A stretch of 64,000 nucleotides of DNA from Primula veris (GCA_963682055.1 OY821746.1:29702481-29766480); one strand, 5' to 3'; shown: positions 31,833-46,155, numbered from the stretch's first letter. Notes: generated by a model from the sequence alone, not told the origin. Made by a program: numbers and translations.

Positions 31833-33143
31833 CTTATAAATAGTGCGTTAATATCATGTTTACTTTGAGGGCCAGCAGGTCATTATTTCATCGAATTTTT
31901 CATTGTTGATTTAAGCTGTAATAAGGTCGTTACGACCATTTATTATTAATGAAATAATGGGTTAATCCATCTATTTATATATAAAAAAGAGAGAAGGTCA
32001 ATTAAGGAGACAGTAGAAAGTAGAAGAGTAGTGGACAATGTTAATTTGATCAATTTAATGTGACCAATACAATCTTACATGGAGCAATTGATCAAATTAA
32101 TTTGTCAATTATTTTAGTTATATTGTACGGAGACATGCATATTGGTAAGTAAAAAGTACGGATATGATCATTTAGGAATTTTATTTTATTTTTATTTTTA
32201 AAGATCAACCAGCAAGCATTTGATAATTTATATGACATGCATTCACATATTGCTCGTTTCATTGTTAATTAATATATGTTGTGACGTGCTTCTCGGTTGT
32301 GCGATATAGACACACATGTGGAATGTGTGCGCAAAGTGATACTATAAAGTGCACAAAAACCATTACAGTTATACGAAACCGTCACAACTCATGATGCACT
32401 TATGTGTATGTTAGAAGTTGGACACACATCATTGAACACACGGCTAAAACCATCAATGCTTGATTATATACAAACAAGAAAGTATATTTGGTCTCTTTGG
32501 TAACACCCCAACGTGTCGAGATTCAATGATTCATATGCCTAATTTGTCACCTATGATTTTCTCACAAGACCGCTTTCCTGAAAATTCTATTCAATGTCGC
32601 ATTATGACAAATATCACTAGCCATTAGTCGATAAGTATATTTATTTAAAAAAAGACGGAGATAAACTTCTACATTTATGTAGTCAATTTTTTATATATGA
32701 TCATGTTCATCTCATGTATACATTAATATTTAAGGATGCATCCTAGACGAAAAAAGCTTAATTTTCCTACCTACTTACTAATTAACATTTAACAACATGA
32801 TATGTATAAATCGCCTAACGGTCGTAAAATCTATTACTATACTGCGTTTTATGTGCAATGCATGAACTTACGTAGTCACTATAACGTTTAACGTGCACAT
32901 AATTTAATATCCATGAACATAATTAAAAACGATCGATCATGAAGACGGTCCATGGTATAGTAAGTGAACTTAAGAAATCTAGAGATTCGAATGACAATAC
33001 ATACAGTAGGGAATTTAGATGTATTGATAGAATGGAAGATAATATGACAATGGATCCAATGAATGCAACCAAAAGAATTGTAAATAGAATATAAAAACAT
33101 TGTTTTATCATAAATATGTTTGTAAGGGATGAAAAAGAGTTAT

Positions 33144-33151
<8 letters not shown>
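31833..33151. other. Non-coding L-half DNA, second copy
   Basis: Aligns with 9,512-10,834 and 54,167-55,483. It holds no gene I can support; the short minus-strand open frames at 32,888-33,111 recur in all copies but look like chance. Confidence 0.55.

Positions 33152-33181
<30 letters not shown>
33152..33181. repeat. (TA)n microsatellite
   Basis: TA run immediately left of the chimeric junction between the two recent 22.3 kb repeats. Its length differs between all three array copies. Confidence 0.9.
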
Positions 33182-33183
<2 letters not shown>

Positions 33184-33528
33184 CTCTTCGTTTTAGGTTG
33201 GAGACCTAAATAGTTACTTGTAAATTTTCTTTTACAAAAACAATTATAACTTATACAGTAATAATATAACCTACAGTTTACAAAATAATAAAATATGCTT
33301 CTTCAGTTTTGAAACATACCTGACTCACCTGACACATTTTCGGCTGTCACATTCCTCTTATGATAAAATTGCGGCGTTTTTAGGGTTTCTAAATAAAACA
33401 GGCTATAAAATCAATCTAAATGTAAAACAATAAAACATTTTTTTCTTCCGTGCTGCTACTTCTTTTTCTCTCTCTAAACATTTAATAATACAAATTTGAT
33501 TATTGTATATACTTGTACTTATTGTTTG

Positions 33529-34249
33529 TCACAGATATATAGATATATATATATAGAGAGAGAGAAACTTAGAGAAACCTTGTTGATCGTGTCTGGACGA
33601 TGGTGAGGAAATTTGATGAGCCATAGAAATACAAGCCCCTTTGTTAGCAAATGTACAATGGAAGGCGACCTTAATTGGAAGTCTAAGATGATACTGAGCA
33701 CATCCTCGGGGTTAGAATTGTAGGTGGAGATCACAGGCAAAAAAAATAATACTCTTCTATCCTCACCGTTCACCTAGAGACAATTGAGGGACGATCAGGG
33801 ACTCTAGCAATCGAGTCTTTTTTTGTTGATGCGCCTGAAGGTAATACGAAATACGAAACAGGTTACTTTGTTGAGGCTTTGATCAACTACAAGTTTACAT
33901 CCTCAAGTCTTTGTTTGCTCTAGCTGAGACAATGGCTATTTGGATGGATTCTAATTGAGTTGGTGAGTCTGCGGCATCTACATGTAGCCGTTTTGCAATG
34001 TTTTGAGTTAATTGAGAAGCTTGTAGACTAAAAACCTGCCATTTCCTCGGAATTAAACCTTGTTGTCGCTTATGTTCCTATTTTCTTGTATGTGGTTTGT
34101 CGTAAAATACTGTTTGTATTTGACTTTGTATCTATTAGAAGTTATGCTCACCGGAGAGGTTTGTGTTGTAGGTCAATGCTCAGTTGCAACAGTGCCATTA
34201 TGAAAACGAATGTAAAAGTTGTGCTCTTTTTTCAAAAAAAAAAAAAAAA
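33529..34249 (+). pseudogene. PYL: PYL ABA-receptor retropseudogene, second copy
   Basis: Same as 11,213-11,933. TSDs ACTTATTGTTTG lie at 33,517-33,528 and 34,250-34,261, and the poly(A) run is one base longer. One substitution, G at 33,974, lies just after the coding-like part. All stops and frameshifts are shared with the first copy, so decay preceded the recent duplication. Confidence 0.93.
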
Positions 34250-35487
34250 ACTTATTGTTTGGCCTATGCTGTTAATTGAAATAGGGTTAAATGTACTATA
34301 CGTAAAAATAAAAAAAATAAAAATAGTAATGCATATCACCTCCCTTCCTTATTGCAAGGGTTTTCTCCTAAAAATTGGAATGTATCTGGTCCTTAGAAAC
34401 CTTACGAATAATTTTCATACAAAATATTCCTTGTATACAAGGAATTTAAAACTTTCCTATATTTAGATTACTCATTAATTTTCACAAATTGAAATAAGAT
34501 TTTGTAGATCAGTTAAATCCGAAATTTATTTTCATCAAGTAATTTTTTTTTGGTGTTCTCCACTCCAATTTAGATGTAGTTTAATTTTTCATTTTTATTT
34601 AACCTTTTTTATACAATTGAAAGAGAATGAATTTTTCAAGTTGAACTAATGTAAAAAAAACTCACCTTTATTGTTTTTTTATAATGCTGTTTTTTACACG
34701 GTTATAAACCACAATGTACGTAGTTGAAAATTTATATTGAAAGAAATAAGTTAATACAAAAAATGATACTTCTATATTTAGTTATTATAGAAAAATCGAT
34801 AAGAAAGCTGAAAAATTGTATAAACCAAAATGGTTCCTTACAACATGTAAAATTGTTAGACTTGAGATATATCGTAATTAGATTAAACTCATTTATATAA
34901 TTTTGATAAAGAGATCTCCGATCATTTGTTAACTGTATTAATTAACCTATTGTTTCTACATCTGAGAGTTTTAATGTTTACCTTTAGATATTTATTTACT
35001 AATATGGAGTTTCGGAAAAAACAGGTGGGGCACTGATTGCTTGATTAATCTCACATTAGTTTGGTCCGCGACAAATCTAGCCGGTCTATTCATCACATGT
35101 CAAAACAGGTAAATACAATTGTGAGTTCCGCATTATTTACTCATCTTCCTTTTATTACCATTCAAAAAACTAAGTACCTTTCTTTGAGGTTGTTAATTTG
35201 TAGTTGTATTTTTTTTTAGAGTTAGACGATATTTATTAGTATTATTTGGTTTTCATAAAAAGAAAAACTTTGTAGTTGTATTTTTTTTTAGAGTTGATGA
35301 TATTTATTAGTATTAGTACGCACTTTTTGCTTTTGTTATATATTACTCCAACCAGTTCCTTCTTGGTTAATCATTTTGGCAGAACCGAAACATAAGGGAA
35401 ACCATATTACAGTGATATATATATACATACATATGATATATATATATACATACATATGATATATATATGTATATATATATGATATAT

Positions 35488-38035
35488 TGATCAGATCTAG
35501 AGCTATGCTTGTTATATTAGAAATAAAACCCCCACAACAGTAGAAATATAAAAGGAAAAGAAAATTGGCAAAACTGCAACTTTAATTAAATAATCAATGA
35601 AATGCTACAATCTCTAACTGCTAGCTTTAATCAACCTTAAAGTTTAGCTTGATAGCTTTGTTCTGGGTATCTAACTCAGAAAAATAACTAATCCTATTAA
35701 TATTAGAATTATAACCAAACTGCTCTTAATTCAAAAAGGAGTATTACGTTGAATAAGCTTAAACCTAATACTAATTTAACTTAGGTGTATCCTCATGGAT
35801 CACGACTCCCCTCTCAAGAGCGATGAGCTCCTGCTCAAGCTAAAAGAATATTCGAAAACGCTGTAACGGCCATCTCCTTACTGTTTGACTTCACGTTCAT
35901 GGGAAATTGATCAGGTCTCCCGACTCGATATGATCCAATATCTCACTTACTTGTAGCTTATGTCCTCATCTCAACGATGCAATATGATATCAATGGATCT
36001 TCTCTCTCCATCTCTTCGACGAACCGAACCATTAACACCATGTATCGAGCACCATTGTTGACCATCCACTTTACTTGATTAATTATGACTAATGGATCAT
36101 GTAAAATCGGTTTCTTACATTCATAAATCTGAAAGTCTTCCCCATCTTTTCGTAACCGGTAATACCGCTGCTTAAGAAACAAAACTGCATCACAATCCCA
36201 TAAATAGGGCACTCCGACAATAACTTGACAAATATCCAACGGAACCATCTCACACAATATTGTATCCACAAACTTTTCCGTAATAGCAAACTTAAAAGTA
36301 CACTACTTGGTAATCTACAAGCTAGCATGTTTCTTTAACCAGCCAAGTCCATATGGCTTAGGATGTGTTGTTGTAACTAATCCCAATCGTTCCACCTCCG
36401 TATCAGAAATTAAGTTTTTTTGACTGCCTAGATCAAGAATGGAATTAACAACACTATTTTTCACAAGAATCTTCACATGAAATAGCTCATCCCGCTTATC
36501 CGCAAGACTCGAGGATGTAGTCTCCTTGCACATAAAAGACAAGGTTGGGTCTAGTTTATCCACTTGCTCGAGTTTAGTAGCATTATCAAATCAAGATCTT
36601 GTTTTGTTCTTATTTCGCAAATGCTTAGGTACCAAATCTGGATACAACTTCCAACACCCATCCTTAGTATGACCGTCTTTGTTGCAATGATCACAATCAA
36701 CGCCTTTAAATACCTTGGATGGCTTCTTTAACTCATTCTCAATTGTTTCCGATTTGGGCTACAACCTATTCTTTGTCAATGTTACTAGAACTTCTTTCAT
36801 GTTCCTCCCTTCAAGGGCAAAGACTTTCACCGTGGCCTGCTCAATCGTCTCCACTTCAAATATAGTTAACTCATTTCGTAAAGACTTTAACAAACCACCA
36901 GTGTATTTCACGAACACATCTTGCTGATTAACAACAACATCAAGCGCCAAAACTTGATTGTGAAAATCAGTCGTATATTCTTAAACAGACTGTCCATGTC
37001 TTTGGTGCAAGTGTTGCCACTTGTATCAACGCTCACAACCCACCGGATAAACCTGTTTCTTCACCAACTCCTTGAAGTCCTTCCATGTAATTGTCACCAC
37101 GTCAAACCATCTGGTTTATGATTTCCACCACGTGAGAGCATAACTTGAGAATTTCAAAGATGTTGTAGAAAGTTTATCCTTATTAGAGTAACAATAAACG
37201 CCAAAATAGATGTCTAAGCAATCCAGCCAATTATCCAGCATAACTACATCGACCAAGCCATCATAAACAGGAATTTCCACTTTGAAGTCAACAAACAGAT
37301 TGCGTAGAGGATCGCGAGTATCTTTCTTCATCGAAACTGCAATTCCCTCCGCGTCTTCCTTATCTCCAGGAAAACCAAGGTTCTTCACCTTGTCGTCGAC
37401 CTCTGGAGTCTTTTTCCCATCTCCATAAACAGATGTTCCGCTCAACTTTGCTAGGATCGCATCAAGCGTGGACTGCATACCCGTGAATCATGTTATCAGT
37501 TCTTTGACTTTTCCCTCCAAGTTCTTGAAACGCTCCTCTGTCTGAAGGTTGTCACCCATTGGTAATTTGGTTTGCTAGTTTAAACCCTGATGTTTTTCTA
37601 ACCCAGTCACAAGTTTTGCTCCAGATTGCACAACTGAATTGCACGTACAGACCATACACCACACACACCCGAAGATCGAACTTGAATCTGATACCACTTG
37701 ATCATATTTAGAGCTATGCTTGTTATATTATAAATAAAACACCCAAAACAGTAGTAATATAAAAGGAAAAGAAACTTGGCGAAACTGCAAGTTTGATTAT
37801 ATAATCAATGAACCGTTACAATATCTAACTGATAGTTTTAATCAACCTTAAAGTCTACTTTGATAACTTTTTTCTGGCTATCTAACTCAGGAAAAGCCTG
37901 AGGTATTTATAGGAAAATAACTAATTTTATTCATATTATGATTATAACCAAACTGCTCCTAATTCAACAAGTAGTATTAGTTTGACTAAATCTAATCATA
38001 ATACTAATTTAACTAAGAGGTATCCTCCTGGATCA
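35488..38035 (-). mobile_element. Non-autonomous gag-protease LTR element, second copy
   Basis: Near-identical to 13,171-15,718. LTRs lie at 37,699-38,035 (5') and 35,488-35,802 (3'). The primer-binding site is two bases inside the 5' LTR (37,687-37,696). It arose by segmental duplication, not by a new transposition, because the flanks are identical too. Confidence 0.9.
35807..37559 (-). pseudogene. Broken gag-protease ORF, second copy
   Basis: Identical in layout to 13,490-15,242: gag domain, CCHC knuckle at about 36,654-36,695, protease with D-L-G in place of D-S/T-G, the same in-frame stops and no polymerase. Confidence 0.88.
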
Positions 38036-38095
38036 TATATACATACATATGATATATATATATACACACACACATATGATATATATACATACATA

Positions 38096-38143
<48 letters not shown>

Positions 38144-38158
38144 GATATATATATAATC

Positions 38159-38927
38159 CAACTCAAAATTTTTGAGGCTGCCAAATTTTGTCATTTTTTT
38201 TTTTCTGAAAATGCCGCCATTCTATTTCTTTAATTACTCATATACATAAAACTATTTGACATTTTCTCAGCATCCATGAGACCGATTAATTGCATCGCTG
38301 GTATGGTTTCGTTAGAATTTAAGTGTATCGAACCCGATACGACCTTAGAGTTTAGATCATTACCCCTATTCTTCAAAGCAAAAGGGTCAAGAACATATAA
38401 TTTTTGGTGAGTATCAACAAAAAAATACTTGTTTTTCTCTAAGCTAGTGTATTTTCCGTTCGCAAAGTTGAGCCCAGGTGATTTTCGCTGAGAATCCACA
38501 CCCACATCACTGTTCTTCCCAAAATAGTTGTATTTCTCGAAGAAGTCTACGAATTTCAGTGTCCGGTCTCATGGAAATAGAACAGGGATGTGGGTGTGGA
38601 TTATCTGCGAAAATCATCTGGGCTCAACTTTGCGAAAGGCAAATACACTAGCTTAGAGAAAAACAAGTATTTTTTTTGTTGATTCTCACCAAAAATCATC
38701 TGTTCTTGACCCTTTTGCCTTGAAGAATAGGGGTATTGATCTAAACGCTAAGTTATCGGGTTCGATAAACTTAAATTCTAACGAAATCATTCCAGCGATG
38801 CAATTAATCGGCTTCATGGATGCTGGGAAGAGGTCAAATAGTATGATGTACATGTGTAATTAGTGAAATAGCGTGGGGGATTTTCAGAAAAAAGGGACAA
38901 ATTTTGCAGCCTCAAAATCTTGAGTTG
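38159..38927. mobile_element. EMF1-carrying foldback in TA microsatellite, second copy
   Basis: Arms 38,159-38,516 and 38,580-38,927, identical to the first copy at 15,842-16,610. Confidence 0.7.
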
Positions 38928-39498
38928 GCGCATATATATATATATATCACAGTGTTGAGATCAGATGGGTTTCCATGAGATCGGACACTGAAATCCACAG
39001 ACTTCTTCACGAAACTACTGTAATTCTCATTCCCCAATTTAAGAGCCGATGATTTATTGAGAGACTCGACACCAAACACCCTGTTTGAATTCTCAAAACT
39101 TTGAAAGTTTCCGTTGACTAAGTTGAGATCAAGGCCTTTAGCCATTTTTCCATTACTTGACCCTTCAGGTACTTGAGAATTCAAGGAAGTAAGTTTGCAA
39201 TTGAGGTGTATCTGCTTCTAAACTAGCCTATCTTAGGTGATAATTTAATGTAGTTTAATTAACGACTATTAGAGAATGTTCGGTTGTAAGGGACACCTGA
39301 TCGATTTCTCTACTATTAGTTCGGTTTCATTTTATTGGGGTTTAATTACCTTTTTTAATGTATGGTTCCGTGGATTCTAGTCCTTTGTAAAGAATACGGG
39401 GAATCCGATTTTTATCTATTCATCATGAATGAAATTTATTTCTTTGCTTAAAAATAAGGTACTTGAGAATTAAGTGCAAACTTACTCGCTTGGGGTGT

Positions 39499-40154
39499 GT
39501 AATTTTGAGGAAAATTTGCGTTGTTTGCAAAAATAGAGTATCTAGCTTCTGGAGGAGAGAAACTACTACCAGTATTATCATTTATCCACTGTTTATTTTG
39601 GTAGTTACCATTTTCAATAGACACGTAACAGGGATATTTTACTCTACCATCTCGAGTACCTTGGCTGTTTGATAAAGAATTACATCTAACAAAAACAGAT
39701 TTTTTTCCCTTCCAATTTATTCATATTAGCATGGGCTTCACTGATAACCATCGGTTGTAATTGATCACTTAATTTAACAGCTTTTGTTTGGAAAATTTGC
39801 TTTCTCATATTGTGGCGTTCTACTGGATAGGAGAAAGCAATTAGAGAAAGAAAATTTTCTAAACAACAACTGTTAAATTAAGTGATCAATTAGAACCAAT
39901 GAATATCAATGAAGCCCGTGCTAATATGGGTAATTGGAAGGGGGAAAATCTGCTTTTGTTAGATGTAATTCTTTGACAAACAACCAAGGTACTTGAGTTG
40001 GTATAGAGTAAATTATCCTCGTTACGTGTCTATTGAAAATGGTAACTACCAAAATAAACAGTGGAGAAATGATAATACTGGTAGTAGTTTCTCTCCTCCA
40101 GAAGCTTGGTATTCTATTTTTGCAAACAACACAAATTTTCCTCAAAATCACAAG
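39499..40154. repeat. EMF1 hairpin A, second copy
   Basis: Arms 39,499-39,806 and 39,844-40,154 with a 37-bp loop; same sequence as the first copy. Confidence 0.88.
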
Positions 40155-40304
40155 AACGAAATAACGGGAAAATAAAATTTGAGTCGACGGGTGCAACTAG
40201 AATGCATAGGAATGGGTTACTTAAATTTAAGTAATCCATTCCCATGCATTCTAGTTGCACCCATCGACTCGAATTTTCTTTTCCCGTTATTTCGTTCTTG
40301 TATG
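40148..40304. repeat. EMF1 palindrome B, second copy
   Basis: Centred near 40,225; same loopless palindrome as 17,831-17,987. Confidence 0.88.
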
Positions 40305-42837
40305 ACAAATTCCTTTCGTACTCCTCTAAGCGCCTTTCGTAGCTGATGCTTGGCCATAAGTTCAGCTATTTCCATCGCTTCGTCATCTCCTTTGTTTTGA
40401 TATTTGTTTCTGGGTTTGCTGTTGAGAACTTGAGATTAACAGAAAGATTCTGAAAAAGGTAAAACGTAACTTATTAATCTCCGACTACCTTCAACACTGA
40501 AGGAAAGAAATGTAAGGTATAAACATGGTTTCAACGAAAATAACTAGCAAATTTTTCTGTGGTATTATTATTAGTTATTACAACTTTATCATATGTCACA
40601 ACCAAATCATGAGTCGACAAAGATCACTCATGAAAGCATTGTTTCCTGAAAATAAAACTGTTAAAACAAAAATTAATGTCCATCGGAACTCCAGGAAACT
40701 GCATATCTGCTGTTGTAATATGTTGTTTTACAACAAGTCCTAGACCATATATTGACTAGTCTAGATTCTAGAATGGTAGAAGTATGAAATATATCGAGGG
40801 AGAGAGTTTTTCAATCAATAAAATATTTATTTATTTATGGATTAGGGACAAAATGGACATTATAAAATGTTGTAGAAATGTAGCAAATACGATATCCTCC
40901 CTATAGGGGATAAAGATAGAGTAACGGATAGAAACTCAAAAAGTTCTACAACAAAAAATAAACCTGGAATAGACAACTTCTGCCCATCGTGCTATAGGAG
41001 TTGACACGAAAAAATTAACGGACGGATTAATCTGTAAGATTTAATAAGTGAAGCAAAATATTTATTTTCTGTGAGGAAAACGAATATGCCATCCCAGATA
41101 AAAGTTCTCAACTCCATACCTTATGTTTTAAAACAATAAACTTAATTGACATGTGACAATTGACATAGATAGTGCCACATGCATAACTGTATAACTATCT
41201 AAGCTTATATAAGTATATAACAAGCACATATAAATTACCGACTTTGCTTTTGACATGATGACTAGTTTTGTTTAACATTATAATTTAATTAAGGAAGCCA
41301 AACTTTGTGATATTCTGCTACACTTCCAAATAAGGAAACCACACCTAAATATTGCATGCAAAATAAAAATAAAAAAGATTTTTGAGAAACAAACTGGAAG
41401 GACAAGAAGTTCCAATGGTAGCACAGACAGATATATCCATGACCAAACCTCGGCAAACAAAACATGAATTACGGTATTCTTTCAAACCGAATAAAGCACC
41501 GGCCCACAAAAGAGACAATTACAAGACAGACATTGTGCCAAGCCTACAAAATCGATTTTTTTAAGCTGAAACAATTCCTAAAAACCAATGTTTAATGTAC
41601 ATATGCGTACCAATTCTCGATGATGCTGGACGGTTCCTTTTCCATACCGTGGAACGGCATTTTGTATATCACGTATAGGCAGTGGCGGATCCAGGTTTTT
41701 TTTTATAAGGGGCACAATCGATTAATGAAAACGACGAAGAAAAATCTACAAGAGGAAATATAGAAAAAAAAGGTTGATAAAATTGACTATAAAATCTCAA
41801 AAATTCTGATCAGAAACGAGAAAGCCAAAAAAAAAAAATGAAAAACCTAAATATCTATAAAAAAAAATAGTAGCTTGCAAGGTGTTTGTGGGGTGAGGAG
41901 TTCCTAAGATGGACATAGAGAAGAACATAGGTGGAGATGCGATGTGTGTAAATATCCATTACATGTTGCATTTCAAATGTGTACACAGCAAGAAGAGAGA
42001 AAAACATGGAGTTAAAAAGGAATATAAAAAAAATAAAGAAATAAGTAAATGGCAGTTCAGTAATAAATAGAATATCCAGGGGTATTTTGCTAAATTTTAC
42101 TGAAAAATTTGGGAGGGCATGTGCCACCGAGCATGGTATTCCACTGTGGCACTGGAGGGCAATTTAAGGGTTTATTTTTATTTTTGATCATATTTGATTT
42201 TTCCTCTTCTACTGGTATAAGTGACTTAGAACTTGTATAATAAGGGTTCGTTTCGGAATTTTCATACATGTGATGTGCTGGTCTTGGAACCACTTCTTCA
42301 GTAGCAGCAAAATGGTATTTCTTAAGGAGACAGTAGAAGAGTAGTGATAATGTTAACTCGATCAAATGTGACCAATAGGTTCAATACAATGCTAAAGGTA
42401 GCTATTTTTTTTATAAGCAATGTTAAGGTAGCTTGATTATAGGAACATTTGAATTATTGAGTATTGGACGGAGACATATTGGTAAGCAAAAGGTAGGAAA
42501 AGTGATATTCATCTAGGATCTTTTTTTTTTTTTTTAAAACATGATTTTATTAAAAAAATTAAACTAAGTGCTAGATACACTGTATAACTCAATATAAAAA
42601 GATATACATAGATATACTATACGTGAGTTACTATAATTTAAGATCTCCTTTGGTTGCAATATTAGTAGTACTGAGACTATCAATACTTTCAGACTAATGA
42701 CGGGATTATAAATGAATGTGAGATTAATAGTACCTACATGAATTACCAATGAAGTGTTTGCTTGATTTTTATTGGAATTGTACTATTTTACAAATTTACA
42801 TTTATACCCATAATAATAAAACTAGCAAAATCCATAA

Positions 42838-42928
<91 letters not shown>

Positions 42929-43685
42929 TACTATTAATATAAGCAAACTCAAGAAAAGTTGAGTCTGCCCAATTTTGTCCAATTTTTTCAAAAATACCCT
43001 CACCTCATTCTATTTTAATAATTACCAATATACATAATCTAATTAATTAACTATTTGTCCTCACTATATTTTTCTAATTACGGATGTAGCCTAAATTGAT
43101 TAACAATTCGTTTTAACATCCATAACTATAATAAATGATACCAAATCTGAATATTATGTTAAAAATAAAATATATTACGAGATTTATGTCATTACACGTC
43201 TCAATACATATATTATAAAAACGTGTACAGGAAAAAAAAAGAAAAAGAATGAGGGCATTTTGGGCTATTAATTTTTTTAGGTGGGACTAAATTTCTCAAT
43301 ACCCCCTCTTGACATTTGTTGTACCAAGTCATTACTAGCCCCAACACAAATACCGTAGACAAATAATGCATTTATGGGTCCCTTCGTATTTAGAGTGCAA
43401 TCCGATCCCATATCCCTCCAAACAAACAAGCTAGCCCTAATGGTTTGGATTTTGGAATTTTCCGAAACATACCTAACACATTTCCGGCGTCATTTAGGGT
43501 TTCTAAACAAAGCAATATATTAATAAAAAGGCTAAAAACAACTTAAAAGAAAAAATACTGACACACATTTCTAGCAAGGCCGGAATGAGAGCCTCAGGCT
43601 CTCCACTATAATAGGAGTATTTAAACTCCATTTTTCTGGACTCTTAATATAGTATGAAAGTATGAGATTCAATTAATATATACCC

Positions 43686-43716
<31 letters not shown>

Positions 43717-45703
43717 GAAGGAAAAAAAACATAAATAAAATGGGGTTATATATATATATATATAAGTTTATATTTATCAAACAATAAAAATTCAAATAAA
43801 AATATAAAACTCTAGTTGTGACTAACCTGAATTTAAATTTAAATATATAAGTTTACATTTATAACACAATAAAACTCAAATAAAAATATATAAATTTAGT
43901 TGTGACTATTCTAAATTTATATATGACTTAAAATAAAAAACAATTAATTTTAATAATATTTTTAATCAAAACGGTAGATTAAAAGAGTAAAAGATTTTTA
44001 ATTAATTACTTTTTCCTTTTATAATATGTTTTATTACAAGTCTTTGATCCAACCGATCACAATTTGAGAGTCTAAGTACTCTCACTCCCCCTTTGGACAT
44101 ATATGGAGGCTTCCTTCCGTGTACTTCTTTCTCTCTCCCTCTCTAAACATTTAATAATACAAATTTAATTACATGTATATACTTTGTACTAATTTTTTGG
44201 CTTGAGATAACCGATAAGATCGAGCTTCATCTATTTTAAAGCTCTATAATTTCAGTAAAAAAGTCAGAAAAGCTCAACCTTTAAGCTGGTCCGATAAATC
44301 AATGTTTTAAATAGCGTTATCGCTAGCGTAGCGTTTTTTCAAGAGAAACGCTAAAAAGCGCAAATAGCGTTGCTACATATCGCTTTGGGGTGTATTTTTT
44401 TTTTACCTAAATACATATAAATATAGCATTAAATTTAAAATACATATATGGAGTCTCACTCCCTTACTTCCGTGTACTTCTTTCTCTCTCCCTCTCTAAA
44501 CATTTAATAATACAAATTTAATTACATGTATATACTTTGTACTAATTTTTTGGCTTGAGATAACTGATAAGATCGAGCTTTATCTATTTTAAAGCTCTAT
44601 AATTTCAGTTAAAAAGTTAGAAAAGCTCAACCTTTAAGCTGGTCCGATAAATCAATGTTTTAAATAGCGTTATCGCTAGCGTAGCGTTTTTTCGAGCGTT
44701 GCTACATAGCGCTTTGGGGTGTATTTTTTTTTTTGCCTAAATACATATAAATATAGCATTAAATTCAGAATATTTAATAAAAATTAACTAAATATATATA
44801 AAAAGTTGTAACTAATAATCACAAAATGATTGTAGTTGAGATACAGTACAGTCTAGCATCAAATGATGAGAGTTGAGACTCGATCATAGCTAAATGATGA
44901 CACTCAAACGGGGTAGAGCTAGTAATCTCTATATATGTTGACTGAGATCTAGTCTCGCTGTAGCTTTTAAGCTCAAATTTTCCCCTTAGAAGAATGTGGA
45001 CTACATTTAGTTTTTTGCCTGAAAAGCTAGGAGCTTAAGCATGATGAACACAGTTCTTTTCCAATCTCAAAAATTTCAGCTGAAGTGCTTACTAGCTGCA
45101 GCCAAACAAGCCTGAAGGCTTTGTTTTGTTGCAGATTTCATGCATGCCTTTTTTGCTTGAAATAAGGTTTGAATGTGGATGATCACTTCAAAAAAGATTT
45201 ATGTTTTTTTTGGCCAGGAAAAGCTCGAAATTCAGGCTTATTTTCTTAAAAGCTCCACCCAGACAAGGTATATGTTTGTGATCATTGTGGCGCGGTGGTT
45301 TAATTTCATGTGTTCTTTTGTTCGTTCTTTAGCAAGAAGAAGAAGAAGCAAGGACCGAGGAAATTCAAGCGATAACAGTTCCTTCACAGTTGTATTGATA
45401 TTTGAAGTATATTGGCTTTATTGTAGTGCAATTTTGATCATATATAAGTAACGAACCTTAGAAACAATCAAAACAGTGTGTTGCTTGCCGTGTGTGTTGG
45501 AAATTTATTGTTCTTCTTACTATTGTGTTGATTGTATTGTACACATTGTCTTGAAAAAGGGTGGCTATCATGTATTGTTTAATTGGTTCTCCGAGTGATA
45601 TACACTTTTTTTTATCGATCTTTCATTGTTTGTTAACATCTTTTCTTAATACTCCAATGTGATTATATTATGAATCTCCCACTGTTTGTTAGTAAATGTA
45701 GTT

Positions 45704-45901
45704 TTTTTAGGAAGTAAAGAATACAAAATAAAAACAAAAATTCAAAACACATAGTACTTGATTACAAGCCAAATTTCTTATGTCGAAGGTAAGTTGAATG
45801 AATGGCTTTGCTTCAGCCCTGGGATCGACACTTTCTGCTATTCCTTGACTCTCTTCTTATTCTCTCTCTCTTTGCTCTCTCTTACATTGGCCTGCGCCTT
45901 C
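45704..45901 (-). pseudogene. PRP16: PRP16 extreme C-terminus fragment, second M copy
   Basis: Same as 23,371-23,568, including STYLRHKKFGL and its stop codon. Confidence 0.8.
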
Positions 45902-46110
45902 CTCACGGAAATCCATCTGAGTTCGACATTGTGAACGAGAAATGCAGCTATTTTGGAAAGAACAGGGATGTGGGTGTGGATTCTCTGCGAAAATCATCTG
46001 GGCTTAACTTTGCAAACGGCAAATACACTAGCTTAGAGAAAAACAAGTATTTTGTTATTGATACTCACCAAAAATTATCGGTTCTTGACCCTTTTGCTTT
46101 TGAAGAATAG
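45802..46110 (+). CDS. Chimeric PRP16-antisense/EMF1 ORF, second copy
   Basis: Identical to the ORF at 23,469-23,777; junction near 45,900. The EMF1-like part runs to about 46,148. Being identical to the first copy, it offers no evidence of selection. Confidence 0.3.
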   Translation: MALLQPWDRHFLLFLDSLLILSLFALSYIGLRLPHGNPSEFDIVNEKCSYFGKNRDVGVDSLRKSSGLNFANGKYTSLEKNKYFVIDTHQKLSVLDPFAFEE

Positions 46111-46155
46111 GAGTATTGATCTAAACGCTAAGGTATAGGGTTTGATAAACGATAG

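Larger units (their letters stand above)
10935..33250. repeat. Recent 22.3 kb direct repeat, first copy
   Basis: This segment and 33,251-55,604 are nearly identical along their whole length. The coordinate shift drifts only from 22,316 to about 22,350, through microsatellite and homopolymer length changes. I noticed only a handful of substitutions, for example A at 11,658 against G at 33,974. Each copy contains R_X, spacer M and L_Y in that order. This is the expected product of one unequal crossover between the older units X and Y. Confidence 0.88.
38217..40449 (-). pseudogene. EMF1: EMF1-like pseudogene, second copy
   Basis: Same relic as 15,900-18,132, with the same disruptions: the retroposed insert at 39,182-39,471 with its 14-bp direct repeats, the foldback at 38,159-38,927, and hairpins at 39,499-40,154 and 40,148-40,304. 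The MEIAELMAKHQ motif lies at about 40,342-40,387. Confidence 0.82.
40975..46155. repeat. Spacer M, second copy
   Basis: Near-identical to 18,658-23,822. Noted differences are TA-array lengths (42,839-42,926, 43,685-43,713), an 11-bp indel near 43,207 and a T-run change near 42,520. It contains the coding-like stretch 42,090-42,365 (minus), the tandem half-MITE duplication 44,116-44,823 and the block P paralogue 44,839-45,703. Confidence 0.85.
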
